Assembly: GCF_946221635.1 (NCBI RefSeq)
Contig: NZ_CAMIHB010000019.1
Span: 1-64,000, forward strand
Reading direction: 5' to 3'
Length of the DNA stretch: 64,000 bases
Origin: an uncultured Rhodoferax sp.
Lineage (GTDB): Bacteria > Pseudomonadota > Gammaproteobacteria > Burkholderiales > Burkholderiaceae_C
Positions 57,545 to 64,000 of this stretch are shown piece by piece. Position 1 is the stretch's first letter; each line of letters begins with the position of its first letter. The translations under genes and the position numbers were made by a program. Under the pieces are notes generated by a model. It ran no database searches. It was not told the DNA's origin and saw only the letters and a program-made list of their open reading frames with translations.

Positions 57545-57607
57545 GTTTATTGCCAAATATGGCACTAGCCCTCGTCAATTGTGCGCAAGCAGCTATCAAA
57601 TCTATAG
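57545..57607 (-). repeat. Dispersed repeat, copy 8, between flhC and motA
   Basis: The minus strand reads CTATAGATTTGATAGCTGC, TTGCGCACAATTGACGAGG, GCTAGTGCCATATTTGGC. This is one of the best-preserved copies, including the distal ATTTGGC tail. It occupies the flhC-motA spacer directly after the flhC stop. Confidence 0.8.
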
Positions 57608-58144
57608 CTAGTGGAGCAAGATACCGCCGGTGGCGCTGCCCTTGCCCGCCCGGGCTGGGGGGCTGCACAGCCCGCATTCGAAGTGACGGGAGGTCTCGTA
57701 GGCCTCAGAGACGAAGTGGCCGCCGCATTTGGAGCACTTGGTCATGGACAGCATGTTGTTGTCAATGAACTTGACCAGGCGCCAGGCACGGGTGATGGAC
57801 AGCAGGGGCTCCACACCGCAGGCCGCGATCTGCTCGGTATAGAGGCGGTAGGCGGCCATGATGGCATCAATGTCCTCCATGGCGCTGACCTTGCTCAGGT
57901 ATTCATAGGTGTTCTGGAACAGCGAGGCATGGATATTGGGCTGCCAGGTCAGGAACCACTCTGTGGAGAAAGGCAGCTGGCCCTTGCTGGGGGAGCGGCC
58001 GGCCACTTCCTTGTAGAGACGCAGCAGGCGCTCGTAGGACAGATTGGTCTCGCTTTCCAGAACCTGCAGGCGGGCACCAAGCTGGATGAGGGAAACGGCG
58101 CGCTCCACTTGCTTGGAGTCGTTCAGAACGCTTTTGGTGGCCAT
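57608..58144 (-). CDS. flhC: Flagellar master regulator subunit FlhC
   Basis: A 178-residue DNA-contacting subunit of the FlhD4C2 activator. The zinc site is formed by Cys137, Cys140, Cys157 and Cys160 (CSKC and CGLC). The helical N-terminal part has RAVSLIQLGARLQVLESETNLSYERLLRLYKEV and KGQLPFSTEWFLTWQPNIHASLF, highly typical of FlhC. It follows flhD by 23 bp. The complex activates the flgB, flgA and flhB-type operons through sigma-70 promoters. Confidence 0.97.
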   Translation of the reverse strand: MATKSVLNDSKQVERAVSLIQLGARLQVLESETNLSYERLLRLYKEVAGRSPSKGQLPFSTEWFLTWQPNIHASLFQNTYEYLSKVSAMEDIDAIMAAYRLYTEQIAACGVEPLLSITRAWRLVKFIDNNMLSMTKCSKCGGHFVSEAYETSRHFECGLCSPPARAGKGSATGGILLH

Positions 58145-58167
58145 GGTGTGCTCCTGGAGGCGGTGGG

Positions 58168-58497
58168 TCAGACGGCTTCGGCGAAACGGCCGGCCATGAG
58201 GATGCTGGCGTGCAGCTTGGTCGTGGCGTCGTTGTCCACCTTGGTGGCCGAGTGGTTGGTGAGCAGGTTCCAGACGATGTCGTCATCGACGCGGAAGCGG
58301 CACAGCAGCATGTTGCCGGAGGCGATGCGCAGGATCTGGGCGGGAGACAGGGCGCCAATCATGTTGGCGGCTTCTTCGGACATGCCCAGGCGAAACAGCG
58401 CTTCCGACTTGTCCTTGCGGATCAAGGTCTGGGCGAGCATGAGGTAAGTCATATTGGCTTCGCGGATCTGGGCCAGCAGTTGTTCGTCGTTCATCAT
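58168..58497 (-). CDS. flhD: Flagellar master regulator subunit FlhD
   Basis: A 109-residue partner of FlhC. It is helical, with LAQIREANMTYLMLAQTLIRKDKSEALFRLGMSEEAANMIGALSPAQILRIA, the conserved dimer core of FlhD, and an HTH-like C-terminal part. E. coli FlhD has 116-119 residues. ATG 58497 is followed by a second ATG; AGGAG precedes it. It is the first gene of the flhDC-motAB-cheYZ series and is preceded by two matching inverted repeats at 58587-58632. Confidence 0.95.
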   Translation of the reverse strand: MMNDEQLLAQIREANMTYLMLAQTLIRKDKSEALFRLGMSEEAANMIGALSPAQILRIASGNMLLCRFRVDDDIVWNLLTNHSATKVDNDATTKLHASILMAGRFAEAV

Positions 58498-58809
58498 CGG
58501 CTCCTGTGAGGGGGCGATTCGTTTGAATCACCATGGAGCGAATTCTGGTTTCCGGGGCGCGAAACTTGAATCGGAAAACGGCTAATCCGCGTGCCGGAAA
58601 CGCGGAAGCAGCCTGTAGGTCAAATTCCTACAAGCCATCGACGGGATGGGGTGGGGTGTGGCTCACCCACAGCAGGGCGAAGCCCCAGGCGGTACCTGCT
58701 AGCCACTCTATCGGCCAGACCACCGCGGACTTGAGAGAAGTTTTCAGAGGCGTGCGACGCCACCCACCGCCGCGTGGGGCGATGCGACCCTGAGAGCAGA
58801 GCCTGACGC
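58498..58809. other. flhD upstream region and fliC 3' flank
   Basis: This 312-bp spacer contains no gene. It must hold the flhDC promoter, but no convincing -35/-10 pair could be fixed. Two inverted repeats (58587-58605 and 58614-58632) are the notable signals. Between 58650 and 58800 there are GC-rich hairpins (for example GTGGGG/CACCCAC near 58652-58672), without a T-run, that may end the upstream flagellin transcript. Confidence 0.5.
58587..58632. promoter_or_regulatory. Two equal-geometry inverted repeats upstream of flhD
   Basis: CCGCGT-N7-ACGCGG (58587-58605) and TGTAGG-N7-CCTACA (58614-58632) are both perfect 6-7-6 inverted repeats, with starts 27 bp apart. They lie 90-135 bp upstream of the flhD start, where regulators of flhDC normally bind. 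The arm sequences differ, so two different proteins or a pair of half-conserved sites are possible. Confidence 0.5.
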
Positions 58810-60384
58810 TCAGCCCTTGAGCAGTTGCAGCACTGACTGGGGCAACTGGTTGGCCTGGGCCACCATGGCGGTGCCGGCCTGCTGCAGGATCTGCGTGCGC
58901 GTGAGGTTGGCGGTTTCCAGTGCGAAGTCGGCGTCCTGGATGCGCGAACGCGAGGCGCTCAGATTCTCGGAGGTGGTCGTCAGGCTGCTGATGCTGGTCT
59001 CGAAGCGCGATTGCAGGGCGCCGAACTTGGCGCGCTGGGCTGAAATGACCGACAGCGAGGAGTCCACGGTCGACAGCGTACGGGTGGCAGCTTCCACGGT
59101 GGAGACGTCCATGGTGGAGGCGGGTTGCAGCTCGCTGGCGGTATTGGTGGTGGTGAAATAGCTTGCGCCTGTACCCGTACTCTCTCCATTGGTATTGGCG
59201 ACGCTGAAGCTGCCGTTGGAGTCCAGCGTGAGCTGGCCCACGACATAGGCGCTGCCACCCGCTGCAACGGAGATCGCGGCTACAGGAGTGGTGGCGGTGG
59301 CCGGGGCGATTGGGCCGGTGGGTGCGTTGATGATGTCGAAGGCGCCGACCGAGGCCGCTGCGCTGCTGATCTGGATGTCTTCACCCGAATCATTGGTCAG
59401 CGTGATGCCAGTGCCGGCCGTGTTGATCTTGGCGGTGACCCCGGTTTGTGAGGCTTTGTCGTTGAAGGCCGAGACCGCCGCAGCCAAGCCGTCATTGGTA
59501 TTGAGTGCGCTGCCGATATTGAAGGCCACGGTGGCGGGTGTGGCGGACGAGTTGTTGGACACCAAGGTCAGCGAGTAGCTGCCGGCCAGGGTGAAGTTGC
59601 CAATGTTGATCTCGGTGCGTGCGGTGGCCGTGACGCCGGTCGTGCCGCCCTGGGCATTGATGGAGGCGGCAACCTTCTTGGCGCTATCGCCGATATTGAC
59701 AGTGACGCTGGCGCTGCCGGTAGCCCCGTTGACGATCAGGGTGTCGGTGCCGGTCACCGGGCTAGTCGCGCCGGTCACCGCCGTAGATGGGTTGGTGCCG
59801 GCATTGGTGGTGCCCAACACCAGGTCGCCGGGCCCGCCGGTGCTGGTGGCTACGGCGGAGCCGATGCGATTATTGCCGTACTTGGTGGTGGTGAAATTGG
59901 CCGTGGTGGCGATGATGGTCTGGTTGGCATTGGCGCCGACCTGGAAGGTGGCGGAGGTGAATGAGCCATCCAGGATGTTCTGGCCGTTGAACTGCGTGGT
60001 CTGGGCGATGCGGTTGAGTTCGGCGGTCAGCTGGCTCACTTCGGCGTTCAGGGCGGCGCGGTCCGAGGCGGAGTTGGTGGCGTTGGCCGATTGCACCGCC
60101 AGTTCACGAATGCGCTGCAGGATGCTGGACGCGCTACCCAGCGCACCTTCCGCCACCTGGGCCAGGGAGATGCCGTCATTGGCATTGCGCGCGGCCTGGT
60201 TGACGCCGCGGATCTGGGCGGTGAAGCGCTCGCTGATGGCCAGACCGGCAGCATCGTCCTTGGCGCTGTTGATGCGTAAACCCGAAGACAGGCGCGCCAT
60301 GGAGGTTCCCATTGCCGACTGCGAATTCGCCAGGTTACGCTGCGCAGTCAGCGACTGGACGTTGGTGTTGATGGTTGAGGCCAT
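58810..60384 (-). CDS. fliC: Flagellin, minus-strand copy
   Basis: A 524-residue flagellin. The D0/D1 ends are conserved: MASTINTNVQSLTAQRNLANSQSAM and LSSGLRINSAKDDAAGLAISERF at the N-terminus, and SRIQDADFALETANLTRTQILQQAGTAMVAQANQLPQSVLQLL at the C-terminus. About 280 central residues form the surface-exposed variable domain, rich in Ala, Thr and Ser. ATG 60384 follows AGGAG. It is divergent from a second flagellin gene across 431 bp; the protein ends are highly similar, but synonymous positions differ widely. No good sigma-28 promoter was found for this copy. Confidence 0.96.
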   Translation of the reverse strand: MASTINTNVQSLTAQRNLANSQSAMGTSMARLSSGLRINSAKDDAAGLAISERFTAQIRGVNQAARNANDGISLAQVAEGALGSASSILQRIRELAVQSANATNSASDRAALNAEVSQLTAELNRIAQTTQFNGQNILDGSFTSATFQVGANANQTIIATTANFTTTKYGNNRIGSAVATSTGGPGDLVLGTTNAGTNPSTAVTGATSPVTGTDTLIVNGATGSASVTVNIGDSAKKVAASINAQGGTTGVTATARTEINIGNFTLAGSYSLTLVSNNSSATPATVAFNIGSALNTNDGLAAAVSAFNDKASQTGVTAKINTAGTGITLTNDSGEDIQISSAAASVGAFDIINAPTGPIAPATATTPVAAISVAAGGSAYVVGQLTLDSNGSFSVANTNGESTGTGASYFTTTNTASELQPASTMDVSTVEAATRTLSTVDSSLSVISAQRAKFGALQSRFETSISSLTTTSENLSASRSRIQDADFALETANLTRTQILQQAGTAMVAQANQLPQSVLQLLKG

Positions 60385-60523
60385 TGCGGAACTCCTAAAA
60401 AGTGAATCAGCGTCGCCGCCGATTGCATAGCCTGCTAGCCCGCAGACAATCAGTAACGATGGGTGAATTCTGGAGAAGCCCTCTGCGCGCATATGCCTGA
60501 TAAACACGGCAAAAGTCCGCCTA

Positions 60524-60543
60524 ATTTCCGGTCGATCGGAAAT
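60524..60543. repeat. Perfect 7-6-7 inverted repeat between the flagellin genes
   Basis: ATTTCCG-GTCGAT-CGGAAAT is fully palindromic through its centre except for the spacer. It is placed about 140 bp from the minus-strand flagellin start and about 110 bp upstream of the plus-strand promoter. It may bind a dimeric regulator that sets the balance between the two flagellins. Confidence 0.5.
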
Positions 60544-60650
60544 CTTGATAGGGGTAAACCCTTGGTTTTGGGAATTGACAGGGAACCGCCCTGCTGATCC
60601 TGGAATTGCTGCAAAAACAGCGTGTTAGGGACGCTTTACACGGAAGTCCC

Positions 60651-60677
60651 TAAAGTTTTCCGAGAGTCTCCCGAAAA
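60651..60677 (+). promoter_or_regulatory. Sigma-28 (FliA) promoter of the plus-strand flagellin gene
   Basis: TAAA (60651-60654), exactly 15 bases, then CCCGAAAA (60670-60677), six of eight positions of GCCGATAA. It gives a leader of about 130 nt before the ATG at 60816. Confidence 0.75.
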
Positions 60678-60815
60678 CCCATGCAACGGTTCCATTTAGG
60701 CGCCGTCGTCCGGATAGCCTCCTAAAGAGGTACCGGTCAAGGAAGCCGCCAGCAATGTCGGCAACGAGATCGGCACCTCGCCGGATTTAGAGGGTCTTTT
60801 TCAGGAGTTTGCAAA

Positions 60816-62315
60816 ATGGCACAGACGATCAACACCAACCTCAATACGCTGACCGCGCAACGCAATCTGTCGACGAACCAGGCTTCGCTGAGCCAGTCGA
60901 TCACGCGCCTGTCTTCCGGTCTGCGCATCAACAGCGCCAAGGACGATGCGGCCGGTCTGAGCATTTCGGAGCGTTTCACTTCCCAGATCCGCGGTCTGAA
61001 CCAAGCTGCTCGTAATGCCAATGACGGCATTTCCCTCTCGCAGACGGCAGAAGGTGCGCTGGGCTCCTCCAGCTCCATCCTCCAGCGTATACGTGAACTG
61101 GCGGTGCAATCGGCCAACGCCACCAACTCGGCGTCTGACCGCTCTGCCCTGAACCAGGAAGTGAGTCAGCTGTCCGCCGAACTGAACCGGATCGCCCAGA
61201 CCACCCAGTTCAACGGTCAAAACATTCTGGACGGATCCTTCACCTCCGCAACGTTCCAGGTTGGCGCCAATGCCAATCAGACCATTACAGCAACTACAGC
61301 CAACTTTACTACTAGCAAGTACGGAAACAACCGCGTTGGCTCCCAGGTGGCAGCAACGGCCAGCGGCAAGGGCGATTTGGTGGTTGGCTCGACCGCTGGC
61401 GCTAATGTGTCTACGGCTATCGCGGGTGCTGCCAGTACCATCGCCGCAGATGCTACCTTCACCATCAACGGTGCCTTGGGCACATCGACCATCGGGCTGC
61501 AGGCTGCGGAGAGCGCGAAGGCTCTGGCCGCACGCATCAATGCACAGGCTGGCACCACAGGCGTCACAGCATCGGCACGCACGGAAATTGACCTGGCTAC
61601 TTTTACCGCCAGTGCTAGCTATTCCATCGATGTTACCTCCGACAACACTACCGCTGTGAACGTGTCATTCGCGGTTGGTGCAGCCAACAATGCGGATGGC
61701 CTGGCGGCCGCCATCAACGCCTTCAATGAAAAGGCATCTCAGACCGGCGTTACCGCAAAGCTGAACTCGGCCGGCACAGGCATCACCCTGACCAATGCAT
61801 CGGGCGCTGATATCAAGATCGACAACAAGGCCGCATCTGGTGGCCCCCTGGACGTCGGTACCGCAACAGGTATTACTGCAGGCAACAGCGCTTACGTAAC
61901 TGGTGCGGTTACTCTGGATTCGGACAAATCCTTTAGCCTGATTGCTGCCACAGCAGCGGCGGGCGCTGGCTTTTTCACCGGCAATAGCGGTAGCCAGCTT
62001 CAGGCTGTGTCGGCGATGGATGTGTCTACGGTGGACGCTGCTAACCGCACCATTGCGATGGTCGACTCTGCCATTGGCGCCGTATCTAGCCAGCGCGCCA
62101 AGTTCGGTGCCCTGCAGTCGCGCTTTGAGACCACAATCTCCAGCCTGAATACGTCGTCTGAAAACATGAGCGCCTCCCGCTCTCGTGTTCAAGACGCCGA
62201 TTTCGCGGTGGAAACGGCCAACCTGTCCCGTGCCCAGATCCTGCAACAGGCGGGTACGGCGATGGTGGCCCAGGCCAACCAGTTGCCCCAGGGCGTGCTG
62301 GCCCTGTTGCGCTGA
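60816..62315 (+). CDS. fliC: Flagellin, plus-strand copy
   Basis: A 499-residue flagellin. The N-terminal MAQTINTNLNTLTAQRNLSTNQ and SISERFTSQIRGLNQAARNAN, and the C-terminal SRVQDADFAVETANLSRAQILQQAGTAMVAQANQLPQGVLALL, form the D0/D1 coiled core. The variable middle of about 250 residues is Ala/Thr-rich. Start ATG follows AGGAG, driven by the FliA promoter at 60651. Its codon use is noticeably less GC-biased in the variable region than that of the divergent copy. The order flagellin-fliD is conserved. Which copy makes the main filament is unknown. Confidence 0.97.
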   Translation: MAQTINTNLNTLTAQRNLSTNQASLSQSITRLSSGLRINSAKDDAAGLSISERFTSQIRGLNQAARNANDGISLSQTAEGALGSSSSILQRIRELAVQSANATNSASDRSALNQEVSQLSAELNRIAQTTQFNGQNILDGSFTSATFQVGANANQTITATTANFTTSKYGNNRVGSQVAATASGKGDLVVGSTAGANVSTAIAGAASTIAADATFTINGALGTSTIGLQAAESAKALAARINAQAGTTGVTASARTEIDLATFTASASYSIDVTSDNTTAVNVSFAVGAANNADGLAAAINAFNEKASQTGVTAKLNSAGTGITLTNASGADIKIDNKAASGGPLDVGTATGITAGNSAYVTGAVTLDSDKSFSLIAATAAAGAGFFTGNSGSQLQAVSAMDVSTVDAANRTIAMVDSAIGAVSSQRAKFGALQSRFETTISSLNTSSENMSASRSRVQDADFAVETANLSRAQILQQAGTAMVAQANQLPQGVLALLR

Positions 62316-62370
62316 TCGACCAAGAGGCGACGAGCGGTCTCAAGTCGTCGCCTCAACGTCCGATATAGAG

Positions 62371-62408
62371 GGCGGCACGGGAGAAATCCCGTGCCGCCTT
62401 TGCTTTTT
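62371..62408 (+). terminator. Intrinsic terminator after the plus-strand flagellin gene
   Basis: A perfect 12-bp stem (GGCGGCACGGGA/TCCCGTGCCGCC, loop GAAA) is followed by TTTGCTTTTT. It separates flagellin mRNA from fliD. Confidence 0.93.
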
Positions 62409-62493
62409 CTGACGGAAAACCGGGGCTTTTCGGGGTTTATTTGCGGCGCCACGGTGCGACACTTATGAGTCTCAGACTGTACAGGAGGCTGAA

Positions 62494-63975
62494 ATGGCTA
62501 CCATTTCGTCATTAGGGGTGGGGACCAATGGGCTGGATTCCGAAGCCATCGTGACCAAGTTGGTTGCGTTGGAAAAGGCGCCATTGACCGCTTTGCAGGC
62601 CCAGGCTACCTTGGATAAAGCCAAAATTACGTCTTTTGGCCAGATTCAGTCCCAGTTCTCCGCACTTGCTGACGTGGCCGCGCGCATCTCCTCGACTACT
62701 GGCTGGTCGTCGCGGGTTGCCTCGTCTTCCAATACCTCTGCGGCGACGATCACAGCAACGGCCTCGGCAACCGCAACGTCCTTCACGCTGGATGTGGATG
62801 CTCTGGCCAAAGAGCAATCCAATTCGTCTGCGTCGGTTACCACCGGCTCTCTCGTCGGCGCCGGCACGTTGACATTCAGGAGCGGTACCTGGACCGACTC
62901 GGGCGGTCCCACCTTCACCGCCAACAGCGGCAGTTCGGACGTGGCAATCACCGTGACGGCCGCGGACACCGTGACCACTTTGGCAGCCAAAATCAATGCT
63001 TCGTCTGCAGGCGTGGTGGCAACAGTATTCAAGGATGGAACGGGAGAGCGTCTTTTGTTGCGGTCCAAGTCCACGGGCGCGGATGCCGGCTTTCGTGTCC
63101 AGGCGACGGACGCCGACAGTGTCAACAACGACAACAATGGCCTTTCGCGCTTTGCCTATGACCCCCAGACCGGTGCATTCGGTATGGCCAGTGCCGGTAT
63201 ACCGGTGCAAAACAGCCAGGATGCCAAGGTGCGCATCAATGGCTTGGCGGTAACTTCCAAGACCAATACGCTGGCGGACAACATCCCAGGGGTGACCATC
63301 ACCTTGGCGGCCACCACGACAACAGGCTACGGGACGGTGGGTGAAGTGCGCGCGCCCGCGACCATGTCCATTCGTGAAGATGTGACGCCCGCCGTAAAAA
63401 ATGTGCAGGATTTTGTGACTGCCTATAACGCTCTGGCGGCCTCGCTGGCCGATATGACCAAGTACGATGCCGCGACGAAGACCCCAGCCGTTTTTCAGGG
63501 GGATTCGGCCGTTGTGGGCTTGCAGAGTATCCTGCGCAATATGGCGAGCTCCATTACCTCGGGCTCGGCGTATCAGCGTCTCTCGGATGTGGGCGTGGAG
63601 CGCCAGCTCGACGGCTCCCTGAGCCTCAATACCACCAAACTGAGTGCGGCAGCCAACAATGGCACCGAACTGCAGAAGCTGTTTACCAATACCAATTCGG
63701 GGAATGCGCAGGCCGCTGGTTTTGCCGTGAAGTTCAAGGCGCTTGCGCAAGGCGTGCTGGCTTCGGGCGGTTCCGTCGCCAACAAGGCCAAGGCCTTGCA
63801 AAAAGAGCTGGATACCAATGGCACCGAACAGACCCGCGTCAACAATCGTGCCGTTGCCGTGGAGGCGCGCCTGCGCAAGCAGTACTCGGCGCTGGACACC
63901 AAGATGGCCAGCCTCACGGCGCTGAGTACCTATGTGAACCAGCAGGTCACGACCTGGAACAAGTCCACAGGCTAG
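62494..63975 (+). CDS. fliD: Flagellar filament cap protein FliD (HAP2)
   Basis: A 493-residue cap protein that folds and inserts flagellin at the filament tip. The N-terminal helix SSLGVGTNGLDSEAIVTKLVALEKAPLTALQAQATLDKAKITSFGQIQSQFSAL is characteristic, the middle is beta-rich, and the C-terminal helical segment (LQKELDTNGTEQTRVNNRAVAVEARLRKQYSALDTKMASL) matches the coiled D0/D1 legs. E. coli FliD has 468 residues. The strong AGGAGG site lies before ATG 62494. No sigma-28 promoter was found in the short gap after the flagellin terminator, though one is expected. Confidence 0.97.
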   Translation: MATISSLGVGTNGLDSEAIVTKLVALEKAPLTALQAQATLDKAKITSFGQIQSQFSALADVAARISSTTGWSSRVASSSNTSAATITATASATATSFTLDVDALAKEQSNSSASVTTGSLVGAGTLTFRSGTWTDSGGPTFTANSGSSDVAITVTAADTVTTLAAKINASSAGVVATVFKDGTGERLLLRSKSTGADAGFRVQATDADSVNNDNNGLSRFAYDPQTGAFGMASAGIPVQNSQDAKVRINGLAVTSKTNTLADNIPGVTITLAATTTTGYGTVGEVRAPATMSIREDVTPAVKNVQDFVTAYNALAASLADMTKYDAATKTPAVFQGDSAVVGLQSILRNMASSITSGSAYQRLSDVGVERQLDGSLSLNTTKLSAAANNGTELQKLFTNTNSGNAQAAGFAVKFKALAQGVLASGGSVANKAKALQKELDTNGTEQTRVNNRAVAVEARLRKQYSALDTKMASLTALSTYVNQQVTTWNKSTG

Positions 63976-64000
63976 GCATGTTCCGGCCGCTCTTTCCCTG

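Larger units (their letters stand above)
60385..60815. promoter_or_regulatory. 431-bp divergent flagellin control region
   Basis: The spacer between the two flagellin genes is AT-richer than the genes. It holds a clear sigma-28 promoter for the plus-strand copy (60651-60677) and a perfect inverted repeat ATTTCCG-GTCGAT-CGGAAAT (60524-60543) near the middle. The long 5' leader of the plus-strand gene (about 130 nt) and the AGGAG sites of both genes are also here. Confidence 0.6.

Noticed and set aside
60385..60600. Sigma-28 promoter for the minus-strand flagellin gene
   Set aside because: The best candidates (GCCGTGTT with GGAA, or TCCGATCG with no proper -35) match too poorly at the required 15-base spacing.
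1..64000. CRISPR array, rRNA operon or complete tRNA gene
   Set aside because: No regularly spaced direct repeats with unique spacers and no rRNA signature were seen; the only tRNA sequence is the 3' fragment at 2432-2476.

Overview
The window is high-GC betaproteobacterial chromosome, most likely from the Comamonadaceae (Rhodoferax/Acidovorax/Curvibacter-like). The case rests on FlhDC-controlled flagellar genes with a complete flgBCDEFGHIJKL operon, the fused order flhDC-motAB-cheYZ-flhBAFG-fliA, the MocR/LysE/PhzF gene content, and a dispersed repeat with core ATAGCTGCTTGCGCA of a kind I associate with this family. No CRISPR array and no complete RNA gene was found.

Positions 1-2476 look like the distal end of a mobile island. 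They hold a partial IS3-family element, a HipA-type kinase toxin whose last codons run into the IS end, its HTH antitoxin with a palindromic operator, and a 45-bp fragment of the 3' half of tRNA-Phe that has the properties of an attachment site. The native tRNA terminator follows directly, so chromosome resumes at about 2477.

Positions 2682-21810 carry mostly housekeeping genes: a small conserved protein, outer-membrane phospholipase A (pldA) coupled to the Rep helicase, an auxin-efflux-type carrier, priA and hemE separated by a spacer with two DnaA boxes, a CoA-binding protein, a DsbD/ScsB-type thiol reductase, an orphan sensor kinase, a creatininase-family hydrolase, a CapA-like protein and the ammonium transporter amtB.

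Positions 21931-32438 form a divergent unit. A MocR-type regulator (plus strand, followed by a NIPSNAP-like gene) faces a long, tightly packed minus-strand series: LysE exporter, EamA transporter, DJ-1/PfpI protein, second LysE exporter, aminotransferase, glutathione S-transferase, two PhzF paralogues, a collapsed LysE gene, a threonine dehydratase and another LysE exporter. Together they look like an amino-acid conversion and export regulon.

After a short stretch of accessory genes (lipoprotein, acetyltransferase, mini-MreB-like protein), positions 34562-63975 are flagellar and chemotaxis genes. These are an HDOD protein at the end of flgBCDEFGHIJKL; flgAMN with a perfect sigma-28 promoter; fliA, a P-loop-less flhG-like gene, flhF, flhA and flhB; cheZ and cheY; motB and motA; flhC and flhD; and two divergent flagellin genes followed by fliD. 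FlhDC would switch on the hook and export genes, FlgM would hold FliA until hook completion, and FliA would then drive flgMN, flagellin and motor genes.

The most unusual structure is the dispersed ~50-65 bp repeat, present at least nine times. In four protein-coding copies it is read in the same frame and supplies the signal peptide of PldA and of the DsbD-like protein, a membrane helix of that same protein, and the first residues of FlgH.
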